Part shown: piece after piece, positions 9,171 to 17,894 of the stretch
Numbering within the stretch: the first letter of the stretch is position 1
Layout of the letters: every line of letters starts with the position of its first letter
NCBI RefSeq assembly: GCF_002964705.1
Contig: NZ_PQCD01000033.1
Location: 553,757 to 617,756 of the forward strand
Source: Pseudoalteromonas sp. T1lg75
GTDB taxonomy: Bacteria; Pseudomonadota; Gammaproteobacteria; Enterobacterales; Alteromonadaceae
Reading direction: 5' to 3'
Length of the DNA stretch: 64,000 bases
Program-made: the position numbers and the translations under genes
Notes under the pieces: model-generated
Seen by the model: the letters and a program-made list of their open reading frames with translations, nothing else
What the model was told of the DNA's origin: nothing
The model's database searches: none

Positions 9171-10343
9171 ATGGCGTCGGAGTTTCGCGTGTTTGCATCG
9201 AGTTTATTTCAATCTTCCGGGCCCTATCAGGCTCTGGTCGGTGAGCAGCGCCGCCCGGATCTTGATATTCTCAGGGGCATTGCCATCTTGGGGATCTTCT
9301 TCCTTAATGCCCCGTATTTTATCGATTTTGCCAATGGGTATGTGCCGCCCATTCCACTGTCCAGCGCCGATGCGATACTGACACGACTGTCCGATCTTGC
9401 CCTGGAAGGGCGCTTTCGCGGTCTGTTTTTGGTGCTGTTTGCATTGGGCTTAGTGATCCAGTGGCAGCGTTGTTATGAACATGAAGACCCTATCCCTAAA
9501 TTACAACGCCGTTTAATGGTGTTGTTGGCCATAGGTCTTGTGCACAGCCTCATTATTTGGGCGGGCGATATTCTTGTCGGTTATGCGCTGGCCGGTTTAC
9601 TGGCCTTACCCATGCTGGCGAACCCTGGGCGCAAATTGACTATGCAGGGGGTGGCATTTCTCGCCTTTGGCAGTGCCATGTTATTGCTTCTGGCTGTACT
9701 GGCCAATGAGCCGCCAACCCAGTTTAGCGACCCTAACTATCAGGCCTATTTAGCGCAGTTTGACGGGAACTTTTGGCACACTCGCGGGGCCAATGCCAGC
9801 AATGGGGCGCTGATGTTGTTAGCCTTGATACTGGCAGTACTCTGGCAGCAGCTGGGCATGGTGTTGTTAGCCGTCGCCGCCTGGCGCAGTGGCTGGCTGG
9901 TAAGGCCCTGGCCATTGGCCCAATCACTAGCGCTGCTCGGCGTCGTGCTGGCTTGTGCTTATTTAAGCACCTGGCAATGGCAAGATAGCGGCGGCTTTAA
10001 CGAAGTCCTGGCCATGGTTGTCAATTCTTTCAGCGGTTTTTGTACGGCGCTGATTGCAGTGCATCTCTTGTATCGCTGGTCGTTTGCCGACAACATACTG
10101 ACCCGTGCCTTGGCCAGCGTCGGTAAGCTGTCTTTGAGCTGTTATCTGAGTCAGTCACTCTTTATGGTGACGCTTATCCATTTTATGGGCGCCGAGATGG
10201 CCACCGAGTTTCGATTGCTGGATTATATGCAGTTATCCATCCTGGTTAGCCTGGTGTTTCTGGTGGTTTGCCCCTTCTATCTGCGTGTTTTTAAACAAGG
10301 GCCTGCAGAGTGGTTATGGCGGCGCTGGTATAAGGCCAAATAA
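9171..10343 (+). CDS. DUF418-family multi-pass membrane protein (YeiB-like)
   Basis: 390 residues, about ten membrane helices. The N-terminus carries the family signature RRPDLDILRGIAILGIFFLN. The C-terminal DUF418 block contains GKLSLSCYLSQS, comparable to the GRMSLTNYLSQS motif of YeiB-type proteins. The function is not established; relatives are thought to be transporters or acyl-transfer-related membrane proteins. The start at ATG 9171 follows AGAG and has no strong ribosome-binding site. No neighbour suggests a pathway: RluF follows after 167 bases. Confidence 0.85.
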   Translation: MASEFRVFASSLFQSSGPYQALVGEQRRPDLDILRGIAILGIFFLNAPYFIDFANGYVPPIPLSSADAILTRLSDLALEGRFRGLFLVLFALGLVIQWQRCYEHEDPIPKLQRRLMVLLAIGLVHSLIIWAGDILVGYALAGLLALPMLANPGRKLTMQGVAFLAFGSAMLLLLAVLANEPPTQFSDPNYQAYLAQFDGNFWHTRGANASNGALMLLALILAVLWQQLGMVLLAVAAWRSGWLVRPWPLAQSLALLGVVLACAYLSTWQWQDSGGFNEVLAMVVNSFSGFCTALIAVHLLYRWSFADNILTRALASVGKLSLSCYLSQSLFMVTLIHFMGAEMATEFRLLDYMQLSILVSLVFLVVCPFYLRVFKQGPAEWLWRRWYKAK

Positions 10344-10510
10344 CGAACGCCCACTTAGGAGCTGGCCCAGGCTTTGAAACCGTCCAAGCCAGGTGCTCAG
10401 AGTGATAGAACAACTGCGGCCCCACAAACCCAGCATTGCGAGACTTTTAAACGGATTTTTCCCGCCGAGTCGATTACAATAGGGCCAACACCAGCTAGAT
10501 TGAAGTAAAT

Positions 10511-11590
10511 ATGAGCCAAGCTACCCGCCTGAATAAATACATTAGTGAAACCGGTTTTTGCTCGCGCCGTGAGGCCGATGCGCTGATCGCCGCAGCTCGC
10601 GTGACCGTCAATGGCCGGTTACCGCAAATGGGCGATAAGGTCAGCGACGCCGATGACATCTTAGTGGACGGTAAGGCACTGAAAGCTAAACCTAAGCGGG
10701 TTTATATTGCCTATCATAAGCCGGTAGGGGTGACCTGCACGACGGAACGCAAGATAAAAAGCAATATCGTCAGTGCCATTAATTACCCCGAGCGCATTTT
10801 TCCTATCGGCCGCTTAGACAGACCGTCAGAAGGGCTGATTTTTTTGACCAACGAGGGCGATATCGTCAACAAGATTTTGCGCTCGGGCAATAATCATGAA
10901 AAAGAATACGAGGTGGTGGTCGACAAACCGCTGAATAAACGCTTTGTCGAGCGTATGGCTCAGGGGATCCCTATCCTTGGCACGGTGACCAAGAAGTGTA
11001 AGGTGGAGCAAACCGGTACTCAGAGTTTTCGTATTATTTTGACCCAAGGCCTCAACCGCCAAATTCGCCGCATGTGTGAGTACCTGGGTTATGAGGTCAC
11101 CAAGCTTAAGCGCACCCGTATTATGAATGTGACCCTCAGCGGTCTTAAGCCCGGTCAGTGGCGTCACTTAAGCGAAACTGAAATGGCCACCATCAATGCC
11201 TTGATTGCCGACTCGGGTAAAACCGAAGAGCATTCTCAGGATGCCCCCAGCACCCGACAACAGCCAAAACAGGATGTAAGCCAGCAGAGCGCACGAACGC
11301 CAGCACAAGAGCCGCGTGCTAAAAATCCGGGACGCAAGAAAGAAGATAATCAGGGTTCGCGTACCAATCCCGCTCATAATACCAAGCCCGGCGCTAAGCA
11401 AAGGTCTCAGGGCAAGCCGTATGCTAAGCCTGCTACTAAGTCAGATGGTAAACCGTTTGGCAGGCCTTCTGGCAAGCCAAGCGATAAGCCCAAAGCTAAG
11501 CAAACGAATGGCACCAAACCCAATAAAACTGGAGCGGGCTCTGCACCGAAAAAAAGCCGTGTGAGCGGCACGCTCAGTTTAAAAAAATAA
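10511..11590 (+). CDS. rluF: 23S rRNA pseudouridine synthase RluF with long basic C-terminal tail
   Basis: Converts a uridine (2604 in E. coli) of 23S rRNA to pseudouridine. An S4 RNA-binding domain occupies residues 1-60 (RLNKYISETGFCSRREADAL). The RsuA/RluB/E/F catalytic core follows, with the nucleophilic Asp in GRLDRPSEGLIFLTNEGD at about residue 103 and QGLNRQIRRMCEYLGYEV at about 180. The core ends near residue 235. The last ~125 residues are low-complexity, rich in Lys, Pro, Gly, Ser and Gln, with repeated K-P and G-K-P units, and are probably disordered and RNA-binding. Total length is 359, against about 290 for E. coli RluF. A GDSL esterase gene follows after 10 bases, so the two may be cotranscribed. 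Confidence 0.92.
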   Translation: MSQATRLNKYISETGFCSRREADALIAAARVTVNGRLPQMGDKVSDADDILVDGKALKAKPKRVYIAYHKPVGVTCTTERKIKSNIVSAINYPERIFPIGRLDRPSEGLIFLTNEGDIVNKILRSGNNHEKEYEVVVDKPLNKRFVERMAQGIPILGTVTKKCKVEQTGTQSFRIILTQGLNRQIRRMCEYLGYEVTKLKRTRIMNVTLSGLKPGQWRHLSETEMATINALIADSGKTEEHSQDAPSTRQQPKQDVSQQSARTPAQEPRAKNPGRKKEDNQGSRTNPAHNTKPGAKQRSQGKPYAKPATKSDGKPFGRPSGKPSDKPKAKQTNGTKPNKTGAGSAPKKSRVSGTLSLKK

Positions 11591-11600
11591 GGAAGTAGGC

Positions 11601-12188
11601 ATGAAACTTTGGCTTGTGCCCATACTGGTATTTATTCTCAGCGCCTGCTCCGAGCCGGCGCACATCGAGCTGAACAGGGATGCCAAGGTGTTGGCCTTTG
11701 GCGACAGCCTCACCGTGTCTGTGGGAGCCAAGCACAGCAGCTACCCGAAAGAGTTGGCACAGCTAACCGGTCTGGAAGTGATTGCCAGCGGTGTTTCCGG
11801 TGAGCAGACCCATCAGGGCCTGGCCCGCCTGAGAGAAACCCTGACGGAACATCAGCCCGGTGTTCTGGTCTTGCTTGAAGGTGGTAATGATTTTTTGCGT
11901 AATAAACAGTCACATTCTGTGAAGAGTAACCTGGCGGCCATGATTGAATTGGCACATGGGCAGGGCGTTGAAGTGATCTTGGTGGCGGTGCCGCAAAAGT
12001 CACTCTTTCTGAGTGATGCCCCCTTGTATCAGGAATTGGCCGAGCAGTACCAGGTAGCCCTGGTTGCCGATACCCTCAGTGACTTACTCGGTGACAGCCA
12101 GTATAAGTCGGACCAAATTCACCTTAATGATAAAGGGTATCGACTGTTGGCCGAGGCCGTTGCCGAGCAAATCAAAGTCGTTAATTAG
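11601..12188 (+). CDS. GDSL/SGNH-type esterase lipoprotein (TesA/arylesterase-like)
   Basis: 195 residues. The lipoprotein signal MKLWLVPILVFILSAC is followed by block I FGDSLTVSVGA with the nucleophilic Ser, block II around SGVSGEQT (oxyanion Gly), block III GGNDFL with Asn, and block V SDQIHLNDKGY with the catalytic Asp and His. This is the complete SGNH set of TesA-like lysophospholipase/arylesterases. The lipid anchor places it in the periplasm or outer membrane inner leaflet. An AGGAAG ribosome-binding site precedes ATG 11601. It is very likely in one transcript with rluF. Confidence 0.9.
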   Translation: MKLWLVPILVFILSACSEPAHIELNRDAKVLAFGDSLTVSVGAKHSSYPKELAQLTGLEVIASGVSGEQTHQGLARLRETLTEHQPGVLVLLEGGNDFLRNKQSHSVKSNLAAMIELAHGQGVEVILVAVPQKSLFLSDAPLYQELAEQYQVALVADTLSDLLGDSQYKSDQIHLNDKGYRLLAEAVAEQIKVVN

Positions 12189-12200
12189 GCTGTCGCCCAC

Positions 12201-13304
12201 CTAATTTGTCAGTAGGCTTTGATAAATCTCTAGCGTCTTATCGACACCTTGCTGCACATTAAATTTTTCAATGACGCGCTTTTTCGCTGCTACACCAAAT
12301 TTGTTACACAGATTGCGATCTTGATAGAGGGTCATAATCGCATCGGCCAGGGCTTGGGGCTCTGACGGCGGTACGACGATGCCGGTAACGCCGTCTGCAA
12401 CGAGTTCGGCATTGCCGCCGGTGTCTGAAACTATCGCTGGCACGCCATAGGAATTGGCTTCTAATACGGCGCGACACAAACCTTCTCGCTTCGTGGTTGG
12501 CAACACCACCGCGTCACAGGCCGCTGCGACCTCTGGTGCGTCTTCGCGATACCCTAAGGCGTGCACTCTCTGAGGCTTACCACTTCTTTTGATCATCTCT
12601 TGAATCGCTTCCGATTCAGGGTCGGCGCCCACCAGCAAGACATCGATATTACAGTCCTCAGGGAGTAACTGCACCGCATCCATTAAAATATGCAATCCTT
12701 TTCTTGGCCTTAAATTGGCGACCAGCGATATCTTAAAACTGTCGGCATGCATGGGCACATCACTGAGATCTGCCGGCGCGTTTTGATACCAGGATTGATC
12801 ATGTCCCTTGTAAACCGTAATGGCCTTATTTTTATCTCCCCAGACATGTAGCTGTAAATCTTCGGTCACCGCATTGGCGACACAGATAATTTTATTCAGC
12901 CTGGGGTGCAGCATGGTGAGATAGATTGACGGGTCCCAGCGGGACACATTGCCCGTTTGGCCTCGGTAGGCAATCACCTTGGCCTTAGTGCCAATTGCCG
13001 CCGTTGCCCCATTGCTACAGGCGATGTTATTGAACAAGTGCAAAATGTCTATGTCATTAGCCTTAATGTACTTCCTGATCACACCCATAGTTTCTAAGGA
13101 GAGTTTCTTATTTAACGGGTTGGTTATGACCTTTATGCCTTGCTTTTCTAAGAAGGGGATCAAGGTCGACCCTGGATTGCACATAACGGTCACGTCAACA
13201 GCACCACTGTGATGAAGACCGATTATTTGTGAGGCCTCGGGGCGAATCGGGTTTATATTGTTCCGATTATGATTTGTAACTGCTAACAACTTAATTTTTT
13301 TCAT
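12201..13304 (-). CDS. Group 1 (GT4) glycosyltransferase
   Basis: 367 residues with the GT-B two-domain layout. The N-terminal acceptor domain starts MKKIKLLAVTNHNRNN. The C-terminal nucleotide-sugar domain has ISLVANLRPRKGLHILMDAV and the EX7E-type motif EGLCRAVLEA near residue 276, then VSDTGGNAELVADGVTGIVV. Such enzymes add a sugar to surface polysaccharide, LPS or glycolipids using an activated sugar donor; the substrate cannot be read from sequence. No other polysaccharide genes surround it. It is convergent with the esterase gene, with no clear terminator in the 12-base gap. An AT-rich 600-base region lies upstream. Confidence 0.9.
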   Translation of the reverse strand: MKKIKLLAVTNHNRNNINPIRPEASQIIGLHHSGAVDVTVMCNPGSTLIPFLEKQGIKVITNPLNKKLSLETMGVIRKYIKANDIDILHLFNNIACSNGATAAIGTKAKVIAYRGQTGNVSRWDPSIYLTMLHPRLNKIICVANAVTEDLQLHVWGDKNKAITVYKGHDQSWYQNAPADLSDVPMHADSFKISLVANLRPRKGLHILMDAVQLLPEDCNIDVLLVGADPESEAIQEMIKRSGKPQRVHALGYREDAPEVAAACDAVVLPTTKREGLCRAVLEANSYGVPAIVSDTGGNAELVADGVTGIVVPPSEPQALADAIMTLYQDRNLCNKFGVAAKKRVIEKFNVQQGVDKTLEIYQSLLTN

Positions 13305-13905
13305 ATAAATAAAATAAATTCATTTAATTGTGCTTAAAGTTTTTAACTTCAATTAAACAAATCATCCTTGGTCAATTAATTGGTTTTATCTTTGGATTAT
13401 ATAACTCTTGTTCAATAAGAGCACCTATTTCATTAAAGCGTCTTTTGGGTCTTTGCACAGTGGACAGGTGGGTTGAAAAGTCTAGTTGTTTAAGGGCGAG
13501 CATCTACCCAGCCTTGGCTTATGGCAAGTCAAAATTTTGCTTTTAACTTAGGCGCATACAAAAAGTAGTTGGTAAATGTGAAAAGGCAAATTGTACCTAA
13601 CAACTACTTCTTCCTGGTCATATGACGACTCCCTCGGTGATGGCTTTGAGTTAACCTGGCTTGCCACACTGGGAAAAAGTGTGAGCCTAAGAGCAACTAT
13701 TCCCTTGCATAGAGTGAATAGGGCAGCAGCAGGGTAACATTCAATACTGGTAAAAGTTTGAACTATTTGTTATCAATAGATGAATAAATAAGTAGGGAAA
13801 TGTATTAAAACGGATTGACGTGCCGCCGTATTTGTATAAGGCATAAAACAACCGTATTCACCGGTGGGCTAGGCCGGTGTTAGCTGATATAGAAAGGAGT
13901 CTCGA
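13305..13905. other. 600-base gene-poor region with inverted repeats and possible gene debris
   Basis: No convincing gene. Features seen: an inverted repeat AAGTAGTTG (13563-13571) / CAACTACTT (13601-13609) with a 29-base loop; a hairpin CACACT-N7-AGTGTG near 13666-13684; CTATTC/GAATAG arms around 13698-13725; and a CACCGG-N9-CCGGTG hairpin (13859-13879) just before the next gene's ribosome-binding site. The frame through 13618-13740 reads YDDSLGDGFELTWLATLGKS and on to a stop. It looks protein-like but has no start, and could be a decayed 3' gene end. Confidence 0.4.
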
Positions 13906-14274
13906 TTGGAAAAGTTATTAATAATTTTTATTCTGGTTTTCTCGGTCTCAGTGCAGGCAAAAGACGGCAATGATTTGTTAGCCGATTGCCAAGCAGTTAC
14001 AGACGCTAAAAATGGCATGACACTAGATCAGGCCGGGATGATACGCTCAGCAAGTTGTATATCCTATTTGTCCGGCTTTGGCGGTGCTCATGCGCTATCG
14101 CCGTTACAGCACAAAGGAAAGAGAATGTTTTGCATCCCCGAGGGTTTGTCTCTGAGCGATACTGCAGAGCTAACCGTAAAGTGGTTGCAACACAATAAGG
14201 ACAAACTCCACTACCCTAAACACCAAGTTCTCGCCATGGCGAGCATAGTGAATTTCCCGTGCCGCACCCAGTAA
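13906..14274 (+). CDS. Rap1a/Tai-family-like small secreted protein
   Basis: 122 residues with an N-terminal signal peptide (MEKLLIIFILVFSVSVQA). The Cys pattern and segments resemble the Rap1a/Tai family: a first Cys in LLADCQ, CISYLSGFGGA, FCIPEGLSLSD, then a helix with TVKWLQHNKDKLHYPKHQ and a terminal FPC. The family is named after immunity proteins against Serratia type VI amidase effectors, but many lone members have no known toxin. No effector is next to this copy. The start codon is TTG at 13906, chosen because AAAGGAG at 13892-13898 precedes it with good spacing. Function here is unproven. Confidence 0.75.
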   Translation: MEKLLIIFILVFSVSVQAKDGNDLLADCQAVTDAKNGMTLDQAGMIRSASCISYLSGFGGAHALSPLQHKGKRMFCIPEGLSLSDTAELTVKWLQHNKDKLHYPKHQVLAMASIVNFPCRTQ

Positions 14275-14402
14275 ACCTGAGTTGCTCAATCACATTGACT
14301 GGTTGGTATCAACTGAGGCAAGTAATTGCGGTAGTCCGTAAATTAATGTACCTTATACAGGGTTTAAGTACTTAAGATGATAATAAAGACAAGGAGAGCA
14401 TA

Positions 14403-14786
14403 ATGAGATTGTTACTACCCTCTATACTAATTGCCGTATTACTCGGTGGTTGCATGGCGACACAAGAACAGCATCTAAGTGCAGAGCCGTTGGAGATCAG
14501 CTCCGAGCAATTACATAAATACTGGCGTCAGGAGCGCTCGGAATTTACCTTTAGCACCCGAACTTTTAAAAAGCCGCCAACGGAAAATGGCTATATAAAG
14601 ATGCGTTATCTAATCGACTCTAACGGGGAGATTTTTGATGTCGCGATCATCGAGTCTCAGCCAGAAGGGCTTTGGGATACCCATGCATTGCGTTCGCTCA
14701 AACATCTGAAGTATGTGCCAAGCAGCGATAACACCGAACTGACTCCGGTTTATGTAACCACGGACTATCACTTTAACGTTAACTAA
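14403..14786 (+). CDS. TonB C-terminal-domain lipoprotein
   Basis: 127 residues. The lipoprotein signal ends LLGGC at about residue 17. The rest resembles the TonB C-terminal fold: ENGYIKMRYLIDSNGEIFDV, then VAIIESQPEG and ALRSLKHLKYVPSS. Such short lipoproteins (energy transducer TonB-like) lack the N-terminal helix and proline region needed to energise receptors, so the role is unclear. An AAGGAG site precedes ATG 14403. It is separated by 128 bases from the Rap1a-like gene and ends at a strong bidirectional terminator. Confidence 0.8.
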   Translation: MRLLLPSILIAVLLGGCMATQEQHLSAEPLEISSEQLHKYWRQERSEFTFSTRTFKKPPTENGYIKMRYLIDSNGEIFDVAIIESQPEGLWDTHALRSLKHLKYVPSSDNTELTPVYVTTDYHFNVN

Positions 14787-14803
14787 TGCGATATTGGTGA
14801 GAT

Positions 14804-14833
14804 GAAAAAGCCAGCTTAATTGCTGGCTTTTTT
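14804..14833. terminator. Bidirectional terminator between the TonB-like gene and the RND operon
   Basis: AAAAAGCCAGC (14805-14815), a 6-base TTAATT loop and GCTGGCTTTTT (14822-14832). It has A and T runs on both sides and serves the convergent genes ending at 14786 and 14838. Confidence 0.9.
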
Positions 14834-14837
14834 GTGT

Positions 14838-17800
14838 CTAGCGGCGGTGGCTATGAATGCCAAAGAATTTGCAATACAACACGGGGATCACGATCAGCGT
14901 GAGTATGGTCGCAAAGCCGAGACCAAACATGATGGTCACCGCCATGGATTTGAAGAACACATCAAAGAGCAAGGGGATCATGCCCAATATGGTGGTGATC
15001 GCCGCCATGGCCACCGGACGTACCCTGGAGACGCCCGAGTCAAAGACCGCCTGGTAGGGGTCTTTGCCCGACGCCAGCTCTATATTTATCTGATCGAGCA
15101 GTACGATCCCGTTTTTAATCAGCATACCGGATAGGCTCAATAACCCGAGCAAGGACATAAAGCCGAAAGAGGCATTCATGCTCAGCAATCCAGCACTGAC
15201 CCCGACGATAGCAAGTGGCACGGTGGCCCAAATCACCAGGGGCTTGCGCACCGAATTAAATAATAAAACGGTGATCACAAACATCGCCAGATAACCCAGG
15301 GGCAGGGAGCCAAATATGGCGCTGCGGGCCTTGCTGGCAGACTCAAACTCACCGCCCCATTGCAGTTCATAGCCTCGAGGTAGGGGGATGCCTTCGATAT
15401 CGGCGCGAATACGGGCAAAGAGTTTGGCCGGTGTTTCATCGCCAAGGAGGTCGTGGTCGGCCATCACCGTCAGGGTGCGTTTGCGGTCGCGACGCATGAT
15501 CAAGGGGTCTTCCCAGTGCACTACGAAGTCGTCCACCACCTGGGTGACGGGCACAAACACCCTTAGTACTGGGCTGTATATTTGCAAATCGCGCAGGCTT
15601 TCCACATTGAGGCGCTCTTCCGCCGGACTGCGGGCAATAATGGGCAACAACTGGGTGCCATCGCGATACAGGCCCACGGTTTTACCACTGACGCTGGTCA
15701 GCAGTAATTGGTCTAGATCGCTTTTGCTAATGCCCAGGCGACGCGCCTTTTGTTCGTTCAGAATAGGGCGGATCAGCTTGGAGCGCTGACGCCAGTCATC
15801 ACGAATATGGAAGGCGCCGCCGTCCGCCGTCAGGATACTTTTGGCCTGCTCGCCAAGTTGACGCAGCACCACGGGATCGGGCCCGGAAAAGCGTGCCTCG
15901 ATTTTGGCATCGGTGGAGGGGCCGATTTCCATGCGCTTAAGTTTAAGCTTGGCATCGGTAATATGGTCCTGCTCGTAGGCTCGTACCCTGTCTATCATGG
16001 TCAGCACTGCGTCGCGGTCACGTACGCGCACGATCAACTGGGCAAATGCCGGGTATTGTTTTTCCGGCGCATAGGTGAGCATAAAGCGCGGCGCGCCCTG
16101 ACCTATGGTGCTGGTGACTTCGCTGACCAGCTCATCGCTGCGCAGGAAGTGTTCAAGCTTGGCCACCCCTTCTCTGGTGGTGCGAATATCGGCGCCCTGG
16201 TAGTGCCAATAGTCGATATAGAACATGGGCGTATTCGAGGCCGGGAAGAAGGATTGTTTAACGGACTTAAAACCCACCAGCGCCGCTACGAGCAGCAGTA
16301 TCATCAGCACTAGGGTGGTTTTACCGTAGTGCATGGCACGGCTCAGAACAAACTTATAGGAATTAAAAAGTACGCCCTGATAAGGGTCATCGGCACTGGT
16401 ATCGTCGTCTTGTTTTTGCTTAAACATCATATCGGCAAAAAAGGGCGTCAGCGTGATGGCCGTCACCCAACTAAGCAGCAAGGAGATAAACAAGACCCAA
16501 AACAAACTGCCTGCAAACTCGCCGCTGGCGTCCGAGCTCAGGCCGATGGGCGCAAAAGCGGTGATGGCGATAATGGTGGCGCCGAGCAGGGGCCATTTGG
16601 TTTGGCCGACTATGTTAACCGCCGCCTGCAACTTGCTTTGCCCGCGCTTCAGGTTGATAAGAATGCCTTCGGTGATCACTATGGCGTTGTCGACCAGCAT
16701 CCCCAGGGCAATGATCAAGGCGCCGAGGGAAATACGTTGTAAGTTAATGTCGAACAGGGCCATAAAAATAAAGGTGCCGAGCACGGTCAGTAGCAAGATG
16801 CCGCCGATCAACAGGCCACTTTTTACACCCATAAACACCAGCAGCACCACGATGACGATGGCCACCGCTTCAAACAGGCTGAGGATAAAGCTCGACACCG
16901 AGCTTTCGACTTCCGCCGGTTGATTGTAGATGGCATCGATTTCCATGCCATGGGGGCGCTGATATTCCAGGGTCTGAAGATGACGGTCGATACGCGCTCC
17001 GACGTCCACCACGTTAACGCCACTGGCAAAGGATAAACCCAGTAACAAGGCCTGTTTCTCGTTGTAACGCACTATGTGGCTCGGCACTTCGGCATATTCA
17101 CGATACACCCGGGCGACATCGCCAAGATAAATCAGCTCGCTGGCGCCTGGGCTGGAGATCAGCAAATGCTCAAGCTCGGCGACATCGTCGAATTCACCGG
17201 TGGGGTGCAGACGAATAGACTCGCCATCGACCATAACCCGTCCAGCATTCGACACGGTATTTTGCGCCTGTAGCAGCGAGAAAATATGGTTGGGGCTGAG
17301 CCCGAGCTGAGCCAGCTTGTGAGTGGAGATCTCAACAATAACCTGGCTTTGCTGCTCGCCGGCAACCGTTACCTTGCCCACGCCTTCCACCAACACCAGT
17401 TCACGTTTTAAAAAGTCGACATAGTCTTTTAGCTCGTCGTAAGAGTAGCCATCGCCGGTTAAGGCCAGGGTTACGCCGTAGACATCGCCAAAATCATCGA
17501 TCACCTTGCTGGGATAGACTCCAGGTGGCATGGATGAGGATAAATCGTTGATTTTGCGTCGCAGTTCATCCCAAATTTGCTTGAGATCTTCCTTGCGATA
17601 GGTGCTTTTCATCTCCACGGTGATCTGGCTTTTGCCATTGGAGGAGATGGAGGTCACGTAATCCACATAGGGCAGCTCTTGAATCGCATTTTCTATGGGG
17701 TAGGTCACCTCTTCTTCCACCTGGCGGGGCGAAGCGCCGGGATAGGCGGTGATCACCATGGCTTTTTTCAGGGTAAATTCCGGGTCTTCCAACTGCCCCA

Positions 17801-17894
17801 GAGACAAATAGGAAAAGACACCGCCGAGCAACAGAAACAGCGCAAACATCCAGCTGATGACCTTGCGCTCGATGGCCAGTGCAACCAAGTTCAT
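14838..17894 (-). CDS. RND efflux transporter permease subunit (AcrB/MMPL type)
   Basis: 1018-residue inner-membrane proton/drug antiporter of the HAE-RND class. Repeated halves, each with one helix, a periplasmic loop and a helix bundle, are visible. N-terminal helix: AIERKVISWMFALFLLLGGV. Porter domain: TYPIENAIQELPYVDYVTS. Helix 4 proton-relay region: LGMLVDNAIVITEG, with a single Asp-Asn where AcrB has Asp-Asp. The second half carries LLGLLSLSGMLIKNGIVLLD. Substrates cannot be inferred. Its ATG directly abuts the stop of the adaptor gene (17895-17897), so the two are translated from one mRNA. No outer-membrane TolC-type gene is present in the window. Confidence 0.93.
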   Translation of the reverse strand: MNLVALAIERKVISWMFALFLLLGGVFSYLSLGQLEDPEFTLKKAMVITAYPGASPRQVEEEVTYPIENAIQELPYVDYVTSISSNGKSQITVEMKSTYRKEDLKQIWDELRRKINDLSSSMPPGVYPSKVIDDFGDVYGVTLALTGDGYSYDELKDYVDFLKRELVLVEGVGKVTVAGEQQSQVIVEISTHKLAQLGLSPNHIFSLLQAQNTVSNAGRVMVDGESIRLHPTGEFDDVAELEHLLISSPGASELIYLGDVARVYREYAEVPSHIVRYNEKQALLLGLSFASGVNVVDVGARIDRHLQTLEYQRPHGMEIDAIYNQPAEVESSVSSFILSLFEAVAIVIVVLLVFMGVKSGLLIGGILLLTVLGTFIFMALFDINLQRISLGALIIALGMLVDNAIVITEGILINLKRGQSKLQAAVNIVGQTKWPLLGATIIAITAFAPIGLSSDASGEFAGSLFWVLFISLLLSWVTAITLTPFFADMMFKQKQDDDTSADDPYQGVLFNSYKFVLSRAMHYGKTTLVLMILLLVAALVGFKSVKQSFFPASNTPMFYIDYWHYQGADIRTTREGVAKLEHFLRSDELVSEVTSTIGQGAPRFMLTYAPEKQYPAFAQLIVRVRDRDAVLTMIDRVRAYEQDHITDAKLKLKRMEIGPSTDAKIEARFSGPDPVVLRQLGEQAKSILTADGGAFHIRDDWRQRSKLIRPILNEQKARRLGISKSDLDQLLLTSVSGKTVGLYRDGTQLLPIIARSPAEERLNVESLRDLQIYSPVLRVFVPVTQVVDDFVVHWEDPLIMRRDRKRTLTVMADHDLLGDETPAKLFARIRADIEGIPLPRGYELQWGGEFESASKARSAIFGSLPLGYLAMFVITVLLFNSVRKPLVIWATVPLAIVGVSAGLLSMNASFGFMSLLGLLSLSGMLIKNGIVLLDQINIELASGKDPYQAVFDSGVSRVRPVAMAAITTILGMIPLLFDVFFKSMAVTIMFGLGFATILTLIVIPVLYCKFFGIHSHRR

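Noticed and set aside
13328-13546. 72-codon frame in the gap after the glycosyltransferase
   Set aside because: No ribosome-binding site, no recognisable domain, and composition like non-coding AT-rich DNA.
13563-13609. Inverted repeat AAGTAGTTG/CAACTACTT as insertion-sequence ends or terminator
   Set aside because: The loop is 29 bases with no transposase or gene end; no target-site duplication seen.
16453-16923. Long open frames antisense to the RND permease, photolyase, ppnN and other genes
   Set aside because: They mirror the codon structure of strong genes on the other strand and match no family.
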